From NCBI RefSeq assembly GCF_002917105.1, contig NZ_PQFZ01000004.1:186001-250000 (forward strand): a stretch of 64,000 bases of DNA, written 5' to 3'. The DNA is from Allobosea psychrotolerans (GTDB lineage: Bacteria; Pseudomonadota; Alphaproteobacteria; Rhizobiales; Beijerinckiaceae). Both the position numbers and the translations under genes were made by a program. The notes below the pieces were generated by a model that saw only the letters and a program-made list of their open reading frames with translations, had not been told where the DNA came from and searched no databases. Of this stretch, positions 44,005 through 53,601 are shown piece by piece; the first letter of the stretch is position 1; each line of letters opens with the position of its first letter.

Positions 44005-44787
44005 CTATTCCCCTGTGAAGGCCGGCTCGCGCTTCTCCTTGAAGGCGCGCTGGCCCTCGCGATAATCGGCGCTGCTGAAGCAGGCCGCGATGGAGCCCTC
44101 GACTCCGGCGATGTCACGCTCGCTCTCGGGGCGGGCGAGCTCGCTCAGCGCATGTTTGAGCGCGCGCAAGGTCAGCGGCGCATTGCCCGCGATCCGCGCG
44201 AGGTAGTCGCAGGCCTCCTGCTCGAAGCTCTCCGCGCCCCAGAGCGCGGTGACGACGCCCAGGCGCAGCGCCTCCTCGCCAGCGATGATGCGGGCGCTGA
44301 GCAGGAGGTCGGAAGCCGGGCCGAAGCCGAGCTTGGCCACCAGCATGCGCACGCCCTCATAGGCATAGCCGAGGCCGAGCCGCGCGGCGGGAATGCGGAA
44401 GCGCGAATCGGCCCGCGCCAGCCTGAGGTCGCAGCTCATCGCCAGCCCGAAGCCGCCGCCGAAGCAGATGCCGCGAATGAGCGCGATCGTCGGCTTGGCG
44501 GCATGGACCAGCGCGGCGCAGCCTTGCAGATAGGCCTCGTCATAGGCCCGGGTTTCGGTGGCGCTGTCGCGCTTCTCGCCGAATTGCGAGATGTCGGCGC
44601 CGGCGCAGAAGGCGCGCCCGCCCTCGCCGGCGACAACGATGGCGCGCACCTCGCGGTCGGCTTCCGCGCGGGCGACGAGGCCCGGCAGGCTCGCCCACAT
44701 CTCATAGCTCATGGCGTTCATCTTCTGCGGCTGGTCGAGGACCAGCCGGGCGATGCCGTTTTCCGTCTCGTAGCGAACCGTGCCCAT
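44005..44787 (-). CDS. Enoyl-CoA hydratase/isomerase family protein
   Basis: A 260-residue crotonase-fold enzyme acting on a CoA thioester. The oxyanion-hole segments are EGGRAFCAGADISQF (about 53-67) and ALIRGICFGGGFGLAMSCDLRLA (about 99-121). The catalytic Glu of classical hydratases at the second conserved site is not obvious (RLGLGYAYEGV), so isomerase or other crotonase chemistry is possible. ATG at 44787 is chosen; the open frame upstream overlaps the next gene. Its stop is 31 bases from the SDR start, suggesting an operon. Confidence 0.9.
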   Translation of the reverse strand: MGTVRYETENGIARLVLDQPQKMNAMSYEMWASLPGLVARAEADREVRAIVVAGEGGRAFCAGADISQFGEKRDSATETRAYDEAYLQGCAALVHAAKPTIALIRGICFGGGFGLAMSCDLRLARADSRFRIPAARLGLGYAYEGVRMLVAKLGFGPASDLLLSARIIAGEEALRLGVVTALWGAESFEQEACDYLARIAGNAPLTLRALKHALSELARPESERDIAGVEGSIAACFSSADYREGQRAFKEKREPAFTGE

Positions 44788-44941
44788 CTCTCCCCTCAAA
44801 GCTCCATGTCTTGGATCGCCAGGCGTGCGCGCGGCCATGCGATGCCGGTGGCAGAGTAGCCGAGTTCTTTCGCAATGCTCTAGGAATGCTGCTTGCGCGC
44901 ATGCCGGATGCGCGCTGCCCGACAGGACCGAGGAGACCCGC

Positions 44942-45850
44942 ATGCAACCGTCGCAAGCAAGCCACAGCATCGGCGACGCGACGCTGTCGGCAACCATCAA
45001 GCCGGACGGCGCGGAATTGATCAGCCTGCGGGGCGCGCAGGAGGGCGAGCTCCTCTGGCAGGCGGGGCCGCAATGGCCGCGCCACTCTCCGGTGTTGTTC
45101 CCGATCGTCGGGCGATTGGCGGAGGGCCGGCTGCGATATCAGGGTCGCGACTACACAATGACCCAGCACGGCTTTGCACGTGACAGCCTGTTCGACTGGG
45201 TCGAGCGAAGCGAGGCGCGCGCGGTGCTGCGCCTGAGCGAGAATGCGCAGACGCAATCCATCTATCCGTTCCGCTTCATCCTGGAATTGACCTACGCGAT
45301 CGCTGACGGCGCGCTGAGCGTGACGACGCGCGTGACCAATCCGGGCGATGTCGTGCTGCCCTGCAGCGTCGGCGCGCATCCCGCCTTCAACTGGCCGCTC
45401 ATGCCCGGCGTGCCCAAGGAGCGCCATGCCTTGGAGTTCGAGATCCTGGAATCCGAGCCGCCGGAGGAGGCAAGCGCCGTCCTGCTGACCGACGGATTGC
45501 TCGATGCGCGGGTGCCATTGCCCCTGCAGGGCCGTGTCCTGCCATTGTCGCCGGAGCTGTTCGCGAAGGACGCGCTGATCCTGCCTTCACTCGCCAGCCG
45601 CTCCGTCCGCTTCATCGCAAGGGACGAGGCCGGGCGCACGGCGCGGGCCATCAAGGTCTCGTGGGAAGGCTATCGCGATCTCGGCATCTGGTCGAAGCCC
45701 GATGGCGCGCCCTTCCTGTGCATCGAGCCCTGGTTCGGCATGGCGAGCCCGCTGGGCTGGGATGGCGAGTTCACGGAGAAGCCCGGCATCCTGCTGCTGG
45801 CGCCCGGCGAAAGCCGGGCGATGAGCTGGAGCGTCAAGCCCGAGGCATGA
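44942..45850 (+). CDS. Aldose 1-epimerase family protein
   Basis: A 302-residue galactose-mutarotase-fold protein. Family markers: GAELISLRG, LLWQAGPQWPRHSPVLFPIVGRL, MTQHGFARDSLFDW, and VGAHPAFNWPL near 140 with the conserved His, plus FLCIEPWFGMA near 265 with the conserved Glu. It resembles the YeaD/LacX-like branch rather than GalM. Substrate sugar unknown. GAGGAGACCC precedes ATG at 44942. It is convergent with the pseudo-caspase gene. Confidence 0.88.
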   Translation: MQPSQASHSIGDATLSATIKPDGAELISLRGAQEGELLWQAGPQWPRHSPVLFPIVGRLAEGRLRYQGRDYTMTQHGFARDSLFDWVERSEARAVLRLSENAQTQSIYPFRFILELTYAIADGALSVTTRVTNPGDVVLPCSVGAHPAFNWPLMPGVPKERHALEFEILESEPPEEASAVLLTDGLLDARVPLPLQGRVLPLSPELFAKDALILPSLASRSVRFIARDEAGRTARAIKVSWEGYRDLGIWSKPDGAPFLCIEPWFGMASPLGWDGEFTEKPGILLLAPGESRAMSWSVKPEA

Positions 45851-45892
45851 GGCCGGTCCGTCCTCCAGCTTCCCGCCGCGCGCTCGACCTGA

Positions 45893-48700
45893 TCAGTGAC
45901 AGACCGGCTCGCCGGGATGCCCGCAGTTCGGCCGCTTCTGCTGCTGCGCCGCAGGGTGCGGACGGGCGGCTTGCTGAGCCGCCTGCCGGGCGCGTTGCTG
46001 GGCGGCCTGCTGTTGGGCGGCCTGCTGCTGGGCATGAGCCGCTTGCTGCTGCCGCTGCTGGGCGGCTTGCTGGGCGCGCTGCTGAGCTGCGGCCTGGGCT
46101 GCCTGCTGCTGGCGCTGCTGTTGCTGCGCGGCCTGCTGGGCGCGTTGTTGAGCCGCGGCCTGCGCCGCTTGCTGCTGGCGCTGCTCTTGAGAGGTTTGCT
46201 GGGCACGTTGCTGCGCGGCGGCCTGGGCCGCCTGCTGCTGGGCAGCTTGTTGGGCGCGTTGCTGAGCGGCCTGTTGTTGGCGCTGAACTGCTGCATCGTT
46301 CGTCACGGCCTGGGGAGGCGAGACGGGCGAGGGCCGGACGGCGGTGGCCGGCTGGGTGCCGTGCGCCGGGGCGGTCGGCGTCTGCGCCACGCCCGGGGTT
46401 TGCGGCGGTGCGGTGCGGCCGGCAGTGGCAGGGGCATTCGGCGTGGGCAGCGGCCGCGCTCCCGAAGCGACGGGCGGTACAGCTTGCGGGTTGGCCCGTG
46501 CAGGAACAGCGGCGTTGGCGGCCGGCTGGGTGCCGTGCGCCGGGGCGGTCGGCGTCTGCGCCATTCCCGGGGCTAGCGGCGGTGCGGTGCGGCCGGCCGT
46601 GGCAGGAGCACTCGGCGTGGGCAGCGGCCGTGCCCCTGGAGCGGCAGGCGGTACAGCCTGCGGGTTAGCCTGTGCAGGAACAGCGGCGTTGGGTGCCGGC
46701 TGTGCGCCGTGCGCCGGGACGGGCGGTATCTGCGCCACGCCCGGGGCTTGCGGCAGCGTGTTGCGGCCAACGGCGGGGGGCGCGTTGGGAGCGGGCAGTG
46801 GTTGCGCTCCCGGAACAACGGGCAGGGTCGGAGCCTGGCCGGGGCGCTGCGGCTGCGGGCGGGCGCCGCGAAGCGGCTGCGCTTGCGGCTGCAGATTGGC
46901 GGCCGGGGCCGGGGCAGCCTGAGTGGGCGCGGCCTGAGCAGGCAGCTGGGGGCGAGCGCCGGACAGGGCGTTGTTGATCGGCGCAGCCGGGTTCGGTGCG
47001 GCTGCCTGGGGTGCCGCAACCGGCGGCTGGCCCGGGGCATTGGCGGGTCTTGTTCGCTGTCCCGCCCCGTGCAGCGCGGCGGCGGCCGGCAATGCGACGG
47101 CAGCGGCGGCTATCGCGGCGCTCGCGACCGGATGCGCCTGGATGAAACTGGACGGGCCGTTGCCCTGGGGCGTCGGTGCAGCCGGCTGCGGGGGCAACAG
47201 ATTGGCCGGGATGGGGGCAACCTGCTGGCCGGCGGGATTGGTGACGATCGCCGTCTGATTGGCCTGGTTGATCACCACCGTGTTGTGGATGTTGACATTG
47301 ACGACATTGAGCGGCGGCGGGGCGACATAGGCTGGACGCTCGATCCAGGTCGGAACCGGATGATAGACCGGGATCGGCAGCACGAAGGCGCCGGCGGGCG
47401 GCGGAGGCGGAGGCAGGTCGACAAAATAGGCCGGCCGCGGCGGCAGGAAGAACACGGGCACCGGCGGCGGAGGCGGCAGATCGTAGACCGGGTCCGCAAA
47501 ATAGACGACCGGGCGCTCGACATAGACGACCTCCTCCGGCGGGGGCGGCGCGACGTCATAGGCGAGCATGGCGAAGGCGGCCGGCGGCTCCAGAACGGCC
47601 GCGAAATGGGCGAGGCGACGGCGCGCATCATAGGCGTGGGGGCCGCGCGGATAGCGCCGCAGATAGGACCAATAGGCATCGGGTGTGTCGGCGAAGGCGC
47701 TCTCGCGCCAGGTCGCGGCCTCGCGGCGCGCGGCAATGATGGCGCGCACGCGCTTGGCGAGCGGGTCGCTGGGATAGGCGGCCAGGAAATCGAGATAGCC
47801 GCGCATCGTATCGCGTGCCAAGGCCGCGAGATAGGCGTCGCCGGCATCAAAATCGCGGATCGGCCTGGAGCGCAATTCGGAAAAGCGGACGGCCTGCGCC
47901 TGCGGGGCGGCCTGGGTGCGTTCGAAGAACAGGAACGGCGCCTGCACGCGCGAGGCATGCCAGGGCAGTTCGGCGCCGTGCGTCAGGGCGTCGACGCGCA
48001 GGCGGACGCGCTCGAACAGGTCGTCGAGCGGCAGGCCGCCCTCCTTGATCATCTCGGAAAGGGCGGTCGCATAGGCGCCATAGGGCCCCTTGTTCTCGGG
48101 GCCGATCGTGCCTGGCGCGGCGTTGAAGGCGAGCAATGTGCCGGGGTCCGGCTGTACCAGCGTCAGGCCGCCGGCGAGGGGCTGCCCGGATCTGGCGAAG
48201 CCATTGGCATAGGCGGCGTCGAGCACGACGATGCGCGCCTTCAAGGGCAGAGCCGCCAGCGGCTTGGTAAGGTCGCTCAACCGAACCGCCTCGAGCGGCA
48301 CATCGGCGTCGCGCGCGATCCGCGCATCGACAGGGACGAGATAGTTCTCGCCCTCGAACTGCAGGCCGTTGGCGGCGAAATAGACCAGCGCGACGGTGTC
48401 GGGCCCCGACGCGCTCGCCTTGTCCAGGAATTCGCGCAGCGAGGAGCGCAGCGTCGCGGTGTCGAGGTCGCGCGCGCCGACGACATCGAAGCCGGCGGCT
48501 TGCAGGGTCTGCGCGATCAGGCCGGCATCATTGGCGGGTGTCGTCAGCGGGCTCGCCTGATAGGCGCCGTTGCCGATGACCAGAGCGATCCGCTTTTCCA
48601 GCTGCTGGGCCTGGCTGGGGGCAATACCTATGCTGGAGCCAAGACCGATGGTGACGCAGAGCGCGACGACCGCCAGGCGGAGGAGATGGAGTCCAGGCAT
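45893..48700 (-). CDS. Exported pseudo-caspase with repeat-rich tail
   Basis: A 935-residue protein. A signal peptide (about 1-31) precedes a caspase-like (C14) domain from 36 to about 255: RIALVIGNGAYQASPLTTP, LVYFAANGLQ, ENYLVPVDA, VVLDAAYANGF. The catalytic His site (normally SGHG) is Asn at 111 and the catalytic Cys site (normally LDACR) is Ala at 163, so it cannot be a protease. A helical repeat region (about 270-375, YLDFLAAYPSDPLAKRV and YWSYLRRYPRGPHAY) and a Pro-rich linker with about 50 prolines follow. Then 58-residue tandem repeats (631-786) and a Gln/Ala-rich coiled coil (806-910). It ends RPNCGHPGEPVCH. Confidence 0.85.
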   Translation of the reverse strand: MPGLHLLRLAVVALCVTIGLGSSIGIAPSQAQQLEKRIALVIGNGAYQASPLTTPANDAGLIAQTLQAAGFDVVGARDLDTATLRSSLREFLDKASASGPDTVALVYFAANGLQFEGENYLVPVDARIARDADVPLEAVRLSDLTKPLAALPLKARIVVLDAAYANGFARSGQPLAGGLTLVQPDPGTLLAFNAAPGTIGPENKGPYGAYATALSEMIKEGGLPLDDLFERVRLRVDALTHGAELPWHASRVQAPFLFFERTQAAPQAQAVRFSELRSRPIRDFDAGDAYLAALARDTMRGYLDFLAAYPSDPLAKRVRAIIAARREAATWRESAFADTPDAYWSYLRRYPRGPHAYDARRRLAHFAAVLEPPAAFAMLAYDVAPPPPEEVVYVERPVVYFADPVYDLPPPPPVPVFFLPPRPAYFVDLPPPPPPAGAFVLPIPVYHPVPTWIERPAYVAPPPLNVVNVNIHNTVVINQANQTAIVTNPAGQQVAPIPANLLPPQPAAPTPQGNGPSSFIQAHPVASAAIAAAAVALPAAAALHGAGQRTRPANAPGQPPVAAPQAAAPNPAAPINNALSGARPQLPAQAAPTQAAPAPAANLQPQAQPLRGARPQPQRPGQAPTLPVVPGAQPLPAPNAPPAVGRNTLPQAPGVAQIPPVPAHGAQPAPNAAVPAQANPQAVPPAAPGARPLPTPSAPATAGRTAPPLAPGMAQTPTAPAHGTQPAANAAVPARANPQAVPPVASGARPLPTPNAPATAGRTAPPQTPGVAQTPTAPAHGTQPATAVRPSPVSPPQAVTNDAAVQRQQQAAQQRAQQAAQQQAAQAAAQQRAQQTSQEQRQQQAAQAAAQQRAQQAAQQQQRQQQAAQAAAQQRAQQAAQQRQQQAAHAQQQAAQQQAAQQRARQAAQQAARPHPAAQQQKRPNCGHPGEPVCH
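45971..46285 (-). repeat. Gln/Ala-rich low-complexity coding repeat
   Basis: Encodes residues about 806-910 of the pseudo-caspase, made of units such as AAQAAAQQRAQQ in irregular order, with a CAG/GCC-rich DNA repeat. It probably forms a long alpha-helical coiled coil and is likely unstable in length. Confidence 0.8.
46343..46810 (-). repeat. Tandem 174-bp coding repeats (2.7 copies)
   Basis: Encodes residues 631-786. Copies of 58 residues begin GAQPLPAPNAP, GARPLPTPSAP and GARPLPTPNAP, and each holds PAHG followed by TQP or AQP; the third stops after 40 residues. Nucleotide identity between copies is high, so the duplication is fairly recent. Confidence 0.85.
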
Positions 48701-48868
48701 TGCGCCCTCCCGGCAAGGACAAGTCAGAGCGCTGCAGTCTCGAGGCGGCGCAATGAACCGGGATTGAATGAAGTGCGGCCAGATCCTGGCGAATATCGGG
48801 ACGTTTTTGGGGCGGGAACCGGCGTTTCGTAAGTGGATACGGCCGGTTCTGCTGAGTTGATGGCTTGG

Positions 48869-50200
48869 TCAGCCTTGAGAAACCTCTGGCTTGCGCCTTT
48901 CCCATCTCTGGTTGAGGCGCAGCGCGACCAAGGTGCAGGCGGCGCCCGAGAGCAGATAGGCACCCGCGGAAATCAAGCCGAACTGTGTCGAGAGCAAGAG
49001 GGCCGCGAGCGGGGCGAAGCCCGCGCCGAAGAGCCAGGCGAGGTCGGAGGTCAGCGCCGAGCCGGTATAGCGGAAGCCCGGGGCGAAGCTCGAGGCGACG
49101 GCGCCGGAGGATTGGCCGAAGGAGAGGCCGAGCAGCACGAAGCCGACGACCATGAAGACCGTTTCGCCGATCACGCCGCCATCGAGCAATTGCGGCGCGA
49201 ACCCGCTGAAGACGGCGATCGCCACCGCGCAGCCCCCGAGCAGGGAACGCCGCCCGATCCTGTCCGCGATCAGGCCGGAGGCGACGATCGCCGCGATGCC
49301 GAAGACGGCGCCGACGGCTTCGATGATCAGGAAGCGCGCCGGCCCCTCCTGCGTGAACAGGAAGACCCAGGACAGCGGAAAGACCGTGACCATGTGGAAC
49401 ATGGCGAAGCTCGCCAGCGGCGCGAAGGCGCCGATCAGGACGCTGCCGCCCTGGCTGCGCAGCGTGTCGCGGATGCGTGCGGGGTGGAGATCGCGGTTCT
49501 CGAACAGCTTTTGGTAGTCCGGCGTGGCGACCATGCGCAGCCGGGCGAACAGGGCCACGACATTGATCGCGAAGGCGACGAAGAACGGGTAGCGCCAGCC
49601 CCAGCTGAAGAAATCCTCGGCCGAGAGATTGCCGACGAAGAAGGCGAACAGCACGCTCGCCACGATGAGCCCGAGCGGTGCGCCAAGCTGCGGGATCATC
49701 GCATACCAGCCGCGATATTTGTCGGGGGCGTTGAGGGCGAGCAGCGAGGCGAGCCCGTCCCAGGTGCCGCCGAGCGCGATGCCCTGGCCGATGCGCGCCA
49801 GCGCCAGGAGCCAGATCGAGGCAGCGCCGATCTGCCCGTAGCCCGGCAGGAAGGCGATGGCCACGGTCGAGGTGCCGAGCAGGAACAGCGCGATCGTCAG
49901 CTTGGCGCTTTTGCCATAGGCGCGGTCGATCGCCATGAAGATGACGGTGCCGAGCGGGCGCGCCACGAAGGCCAGGGCGAAGATGGCGAAGGAATACAGC
50001 GTGCCGGTCAGCGGATCCAAATAGGGGAAGACGAGCTTGGGGAACACGATCACCGATGCGATCGCGTAGACGAAGAAGTCGAAGAACTCGGAGGTCCGGC
50101 CGATGACGACGCCGATCGCGATCTCGCCGGGATTGATCTCGCTATGGCGCGCGTTGATGATCCTGGCGTCGCGTTCCGCTGTCGTTGGTGTCGTTGACAT
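48869..50200 (-). CDS. MFS transporter, metabolite:H+ symporter (MHS) type
   Basis: A 443-residue inner-membrane transporter with about twelve helices. Signatures: the acidic first-helix motif GRTSEFFDFFVYA, FVARPLGTVIFMAIDRAYGKS between helices 2 and 3, and RIGQGIALGGTWDG. These are close to ShiA/ProP-like members, but the substrate (a carboxylate or osmolyte, for example) is not determined. ATG at 50200 (MSTTPTTAERD) is taken; a longer open frame is unlikely. It is divergent from cyoA, with a palindrome in the gap. Confidence 0.9.
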   Translation of the reverse strand: MSTTPTTAERDARIINARHSEINPGEIAIGVVIGRTSEFFDFFVYAIASVIVFPKLVFPYLDPLTGTLYSFAIFALAFVARPLGTVIFMAIDRAYGKSAKLTIALFLLGTSTVAIAFLPGYGQIGAASIWLLALARIGQGIALGGTWDGLASLLALNAPDKYRGWYAMIPQLGAPLGLIVASVLFAFFVGNLSAEDFFSWGWRYPFFVAFAINVVALFARLRMVATPDYQKLFENRDLHPARIRDTLRSQGGSVLIGAFAPLASFAMFHMVTVFPLSWVFLFTQEGPARFLIIEAVGAVFGIAAIVASGLIADRIGRRSLLGGCAVAIAVFSGFAPQLLDGGVIGETVFMVVGFVLLGLSFGQSSGAVASSFAPGFRYTGSALTSDLAWLFGAGFAPLAALLLSTQFGLISAGAYLLSGAACTLVALRLNQRWERRKPEVSQG

Positions 50201-50301
50201 GTGCGCCCGAGCTCGCATCGTTTGGCGATCCGCCGGCCCGCAGCCTGACGGCAGTCCGCTTCTCACTCATGCCCTTCTGACCGATGACAGGCTAGGCGAG
50301 G

Positions 50302-50320
50302 ATTGGGCAAATTGTCCAAT
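50302..50320. promoter_or_regulatory. Palindrome in the MFS-cyoA divergent gap
   Basis: ATTGGGCAAATTGTCCAAT, a 19-base dyad with seven-base arms matching at six positions. It is 82 bases before the cyoA start and 102 before the MFS start, a good position for a regulator of either promoter. A TTGACG follows at 50328 as a possible -35 for cyoA, but without a good -10. Confidence 0.4.
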
Positions 50321-50383
50321 GTTCCGCTTGACGCTCAGCCGCTAGCGCTCATCCTGACAGATTAACGCTGACAGGTTGGTGCC

Positions 50384-51577
50384 GTGAGCCGTTTCCGGAT
50401 CATCGCCGTATTGCCGCTGCTCGCGCTATTGGGCGGCTGCAATTTCGTCGTGCTCGCGCCGGCGGGGGATGTGGCTGCGCAGCAGCGCGACCTCGTCGTC
50501 ATCTCGACCATCCTGATGCTGCTGATCATCATACCGGTGATGGCGCTCACGGTCTTCTTCGCCTGGCGCTATCGGCACTCCAACAAGGAGGCGCGCTACG
50601 AGCCCGACTGGGATCACTCGACCGGGCTCGAGCTGGTGATCTGGTCGGCGCCGCTGCTGATCATCATCTGCCTGGGCGCGCTGACCTGGATGGGCACTCA
50701 TCTGCTCGATCCCTATCGCCAGCTCGGGCGCATCGCGGCCGGCCGTCCCGTCCCGCAGACGGCCAAGCCGCTCGAGGTCAACGTCGTTGCGCTCGACTGG
50801 AAATGGCTGTTCATCTACCCCGAATACGGGGTCGCGACGGTCAACGAGCTGGCAGCCCCGGTCGACCGGCCGATCAGCTTCCGCATCACCTCGTCTTCGG
50901 TGATGAACTCCTTCTACGTTCCCGCGCTTGCCGGCCAGATCTATGCGATGGCCGGCATGCAGACGCGGTTGCACGGGGTGATCAACCGGCCGGGGCGCTA
51001 TCAGGGCTTCTCGGCGAACTATAGCGGCGCCGGCTTCTCCGGCATGCGCTTCGCGTTCCACGGGCTGACTGACGCCGATTTCGACGGCTGGATCGCGCAG
51101 GCGAAGGCGGCTGACGGGGCGCTCGACCGTGCCACCTATCTCCAACTTGAGCGGCCGAGCGAGAACGATCCGGTGCGCCGCTATGCGAATGTCGATCCGA
51201 AGCTCTTCAACGCCATCCTCAACATGTGCGTCGAGCCCGGCAAGATGTGCATGAACGAGATGGCCGCGGTCGATGCCAAGGGCGGGCTCGGCCTGGCCGG
51301 CATCGCCAATACGCTGCCGCTCTCCTATGAAAAATATGCCCGCCGGGGTGCGGTCTTCGGCGCGGAGCCGAGCTACGTGCTCAGCGTCTGCACCATCGAG
51401 GAGGCCGCAGCGATGCAGGCGCGAGCGCCGGCGCCGATGACGCCGGTCCCGCCCAAGGGGACTTCGACCTCGACCTCGACCGCGATCCGCGGCGCCGGCC
51501 TGCCCCTGCCCGATCTCTCGCTCCGTCGTCTGGACTCGCTGCTGCTTTCCGGCCCGGGCCGCCCATCCAATTCCTGA
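50384..51577 (+). CDS. cyoA: Cytochrome bo3 ubiquinol oxidase subunit II
   Basis: A 397-residue subunit II of the quinol oxidase. It is a lipoprotein (LLGGC19) with two membrane helices (about 40-62 and 85-107) and a periplasmic cupredoxin domain (about 120-285). [21 protein letters not shown] and [19 protein letters not shown] are typical. The binuclear copper site ligands of COX subunit II are absent, consistent with quinol rather than cytochrome c as donor. The C-terminal 60 residues are a Pro/Ser/Thr-rich extension. GTG start. Confidence 0.95.
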   Translation: MSRFRIIAVLPLLALLGGCNFVVLAPAGDVAAQQRDLVVISTILMLLIIIPVMALTVFFAWRYRHSNKEARYEPDWDHSTGLELVIWSAPLLIIICLGALTWMGTHLLDPYRQLGRIAAGRPVPQTAKPLEVNVVALDWKWLFIYPEYGVATVNELAAPVDRPISFRITSSSVMNSFYVPALAGQIYAMAGMQTRLHGVINRPGRYQGFSANYSGAGFSGMRFAFHGLTDADFDGWIAQAKAADGALDRATYLQLERPSENDPVRRYANVDPKLFNAILNMCVEPGKMCMNEMAAVDAKGGLGLAGIANTLPLSYEKYARRGAVFGAEPSYVLSVCTIEEAAAMQARAPAPMTPVPPKGTSTSTSTAIRGAGLPLPDLSLRRLDSLLLSGPGRPSNS

Positions 51578-51591
51578 AGCGAGATAGTCCG

Positions 51592-53598
51592 TTGCCTGAC
51601 GCTTCCGCTCTCCTCAAGATGATCTTCGGCCGGTTGACGCTGGAGTCGTTCCCGCTGCACGAGCCGATCCTGCTCGTGACCTTTGCTGCCGTGGTGCTCG
51701 GCGGCATCGGGGTTGTCGGTGCGCTGACCTATTTCCGCCTCTGGGGTTATCTTTGGCGCGAATGGTTCACCAGCGTCGACCACAAGAAGATCGGCATCAT
51801 GTACATGGTGCTCGGCCTCGTCATGCTCCTGCGCGGCTTCGCCGACGCGATCATGATGCGCCTGCAGCAGGCCATGGCCTTCAACGGCTCGGAAGGCTAC
51901 CTCACCGCGCATCACTACGATCAGGTCTTCACCGCCCATGGCGTGATCATGATCTTCTTCGTGGCGATGCCGATGGTCACCGGGCTGATGAATTTCGTCG
52001 TGCCGCTGCAGATCGGCGCGCGCGACGTCTCCTTTCCGTTCCTCAACAATTTCAGCTTCTGGATGACGACGGCGGGCGCCGTCCTCGTCATGATGTCGCT
52101 CTTCGTCGGTGAGTTCGCGCGCACCGGCTGGCTCGCCTATCCGCCGCTCTCGGGCATCGGCTACAGCCCCGATGTCGGGGTCGACTATTACATATGGGCA
52201 CTGCAGGTCGCCGGTATCGGCACGCTGCTGTCGGGCATCAACCTCGTCTGCACCATCGTGAAGATGCGGGCCCCGGGCATGACGATGATGAAGATGCCCG
52301 TCTTCACCTGGACGTCCCTGTGCACCAACGTCCTGATCGTCGCGGCCTTCCCGGTGCTGACGGCGGTTCTCGCGCTGCTCTCGCTCGACCGCTATGTCGG
52401 CACCAACTTCTTCACGAACGACTTCGGCGGCAGCCCGATGATGTATGTGAACCTGATCTGGATCTGGGGCCATCCGGAGGTCTACATCCTGATCCTGCCG
52501 GCCTTCGGCATCTTCTCGGAGGTGACCTCGACCTTCTCGGGCAAGCGCCTCTTCGGCTACACCTCGATGGTCTACGCCACCGTCGTCATCACCATCCTGT
52601 CCTATCTGGTCTGGCTGCACCATTTCTTCACGATGGGCTCTGGCGCGAGCGTGAATTCCTTCTTCGGGATCACGACGATGATCATCTCGATCCCGACGGG
52701 CGCCAAGATCTTCAACTGGCTCTTCACGATGTATCGCGGCCGCATTCGCTTCGAGCTGCCGATGATGTGGACGCTCGCCTTCATGCTGACCTTCACGGTC
52801 GGCGGCATGACGGGCGTGCTGCTGGCGGTGCCGCCGGCCGATTTCGTGCTGCACAACAGCCTGTTCCTGGTCGCCCATTTCCACAACGTCATCATCGGCG
52901 GCGTGCTCTTCGGGCTCTTCGCCGGCATCGTCTACTGGTGGCCCAAGGCCTTCGGCTTCAAGCTCGACCCGTTCTGGGGCAAGCTCTCCTTCTGGTTCTG
53001 GGTGGTGGGCTTCTGGTTCGCCTTCATGCCGCTCTACATCCTGGGCCTGATGGGGGTGACGCGCCGGATGCGTGTCTTCGACGACCCGTCCCTGCAGATC
53101 TGGTTCGTCATCGCGGGCTTCGGCGCCGTCCTGATCCTGCTCGGCATCGTCTCCTTCCTCGTGCAGATCGGCGTCAGCATCCTCAGGCGCGACAAGCTGC
53201 GCGAGACGACCGGTGACCCCTGGGACGGCAGGACGCTGGAATGGGCGACCGCTTCGCCGCCTCCGGTCTATAATTTCGCCTTCACGCCGGTCATCCATGA
53301 CAATGACGCCTGGGCGGACATGAAGCGCCGCGGCTATCAGCGCCCGCTCGACGGCTACAGGCCGATCCATATGCCGAGCAACACGCCGACCGGGATCATC
53401 CTCGCCGGGCTGAGCATGGCCGTCGCCTTCGGCCTGATCTGGTACATGTGGTGGCTGGCCGCGCTCGGCTTCGTGGCGCTGCTCGTCGTGACGATCGCCC
53501 ACACCTTCAATTATCACCGCGATTTCCACATCCCTGTCGAGGAGGTGGTGCGCACGGAAGCGGAGCGGACCCGCCTCCTGGCCGGCGCGGGAGCCTGA
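51592..53598 (+). CDS. cyoB: Cytochrome bo3 ubiquinol oxidase subunit I
   Basis: The 668-residue catalytic subunit of a proton-pumping oxidase. Heme and copper ligands are intact: His in [11 protein letters not shown] (low-spin heme), WGHPEVY with the His-Tyr crosslink, VWLHHFF (Cu-B histidines), and [11 protein letters not shown] (both heme histidines). About fifteen helices. The start codon is TTG at 51592, 14 bases after cyoA stops. Glu in HPEVY marks it as an A-type enzyme. It is by far the best-conserved gene in the operon. Confidence 0.97.
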   Translation: MPDASALLKMIFGRLTLESFPLHEPILLVTFAAVVLGGIGVVGALTYFRLWGYLWREWFTSVDHKKIGIMYMVLGLVMLLRGFADAIMMRLQQAMAFNGSEGYLTAHHYDQVFTAHGVIMIFFVAMPMVTGLMNFVVPLQIGARDVSFPFLNNFSFWMTTAGAVLVMMSLFVGEFARTGWLAYPPLSGIGYSPDVGVDYYIWALQVAGIGTLLSGINLVCTIVKMRAPGMTMMKMPVFTWTSLCTNVLIVAAFPVLTAVLALLSLDRYVGTNFFTNDFGGSPMMYVNLIWIWGHPEVYILILPAFGIFSEVTSTFSGKRLFGYTSMVYATVVITILSYLVWLHHFFTMGSGASVNSFFGITTMIISIPTGAKIFNWLFTMYRGRIRFELPMMWTLAFMLTFTVGGMTGVLLAVPPADFVLHNSLFLVAHFHNVIIGGVLFGLFAGIVYWWPKAFGFKLDPFWGKLSFWFWVVGFWFAFMPLYILGLMGVTRRMRVFDDPSLQIWFVIAGFGAVLILLGIVSFLVQIGVSILRRDKLRETTGDPWDGRTLEWATASPPPVYNFAFTPVIHDNDAWADMKRRGYQRPLDGYRPIHMPSNTPTGIILAGLSMAVAFGLIWYMWWLAALGFVALLVVTIAHTFNYHRDFHIPVEEVVRTEAERTRLLAGAGA

Positions 53599-53601
53599 AC
53601 C

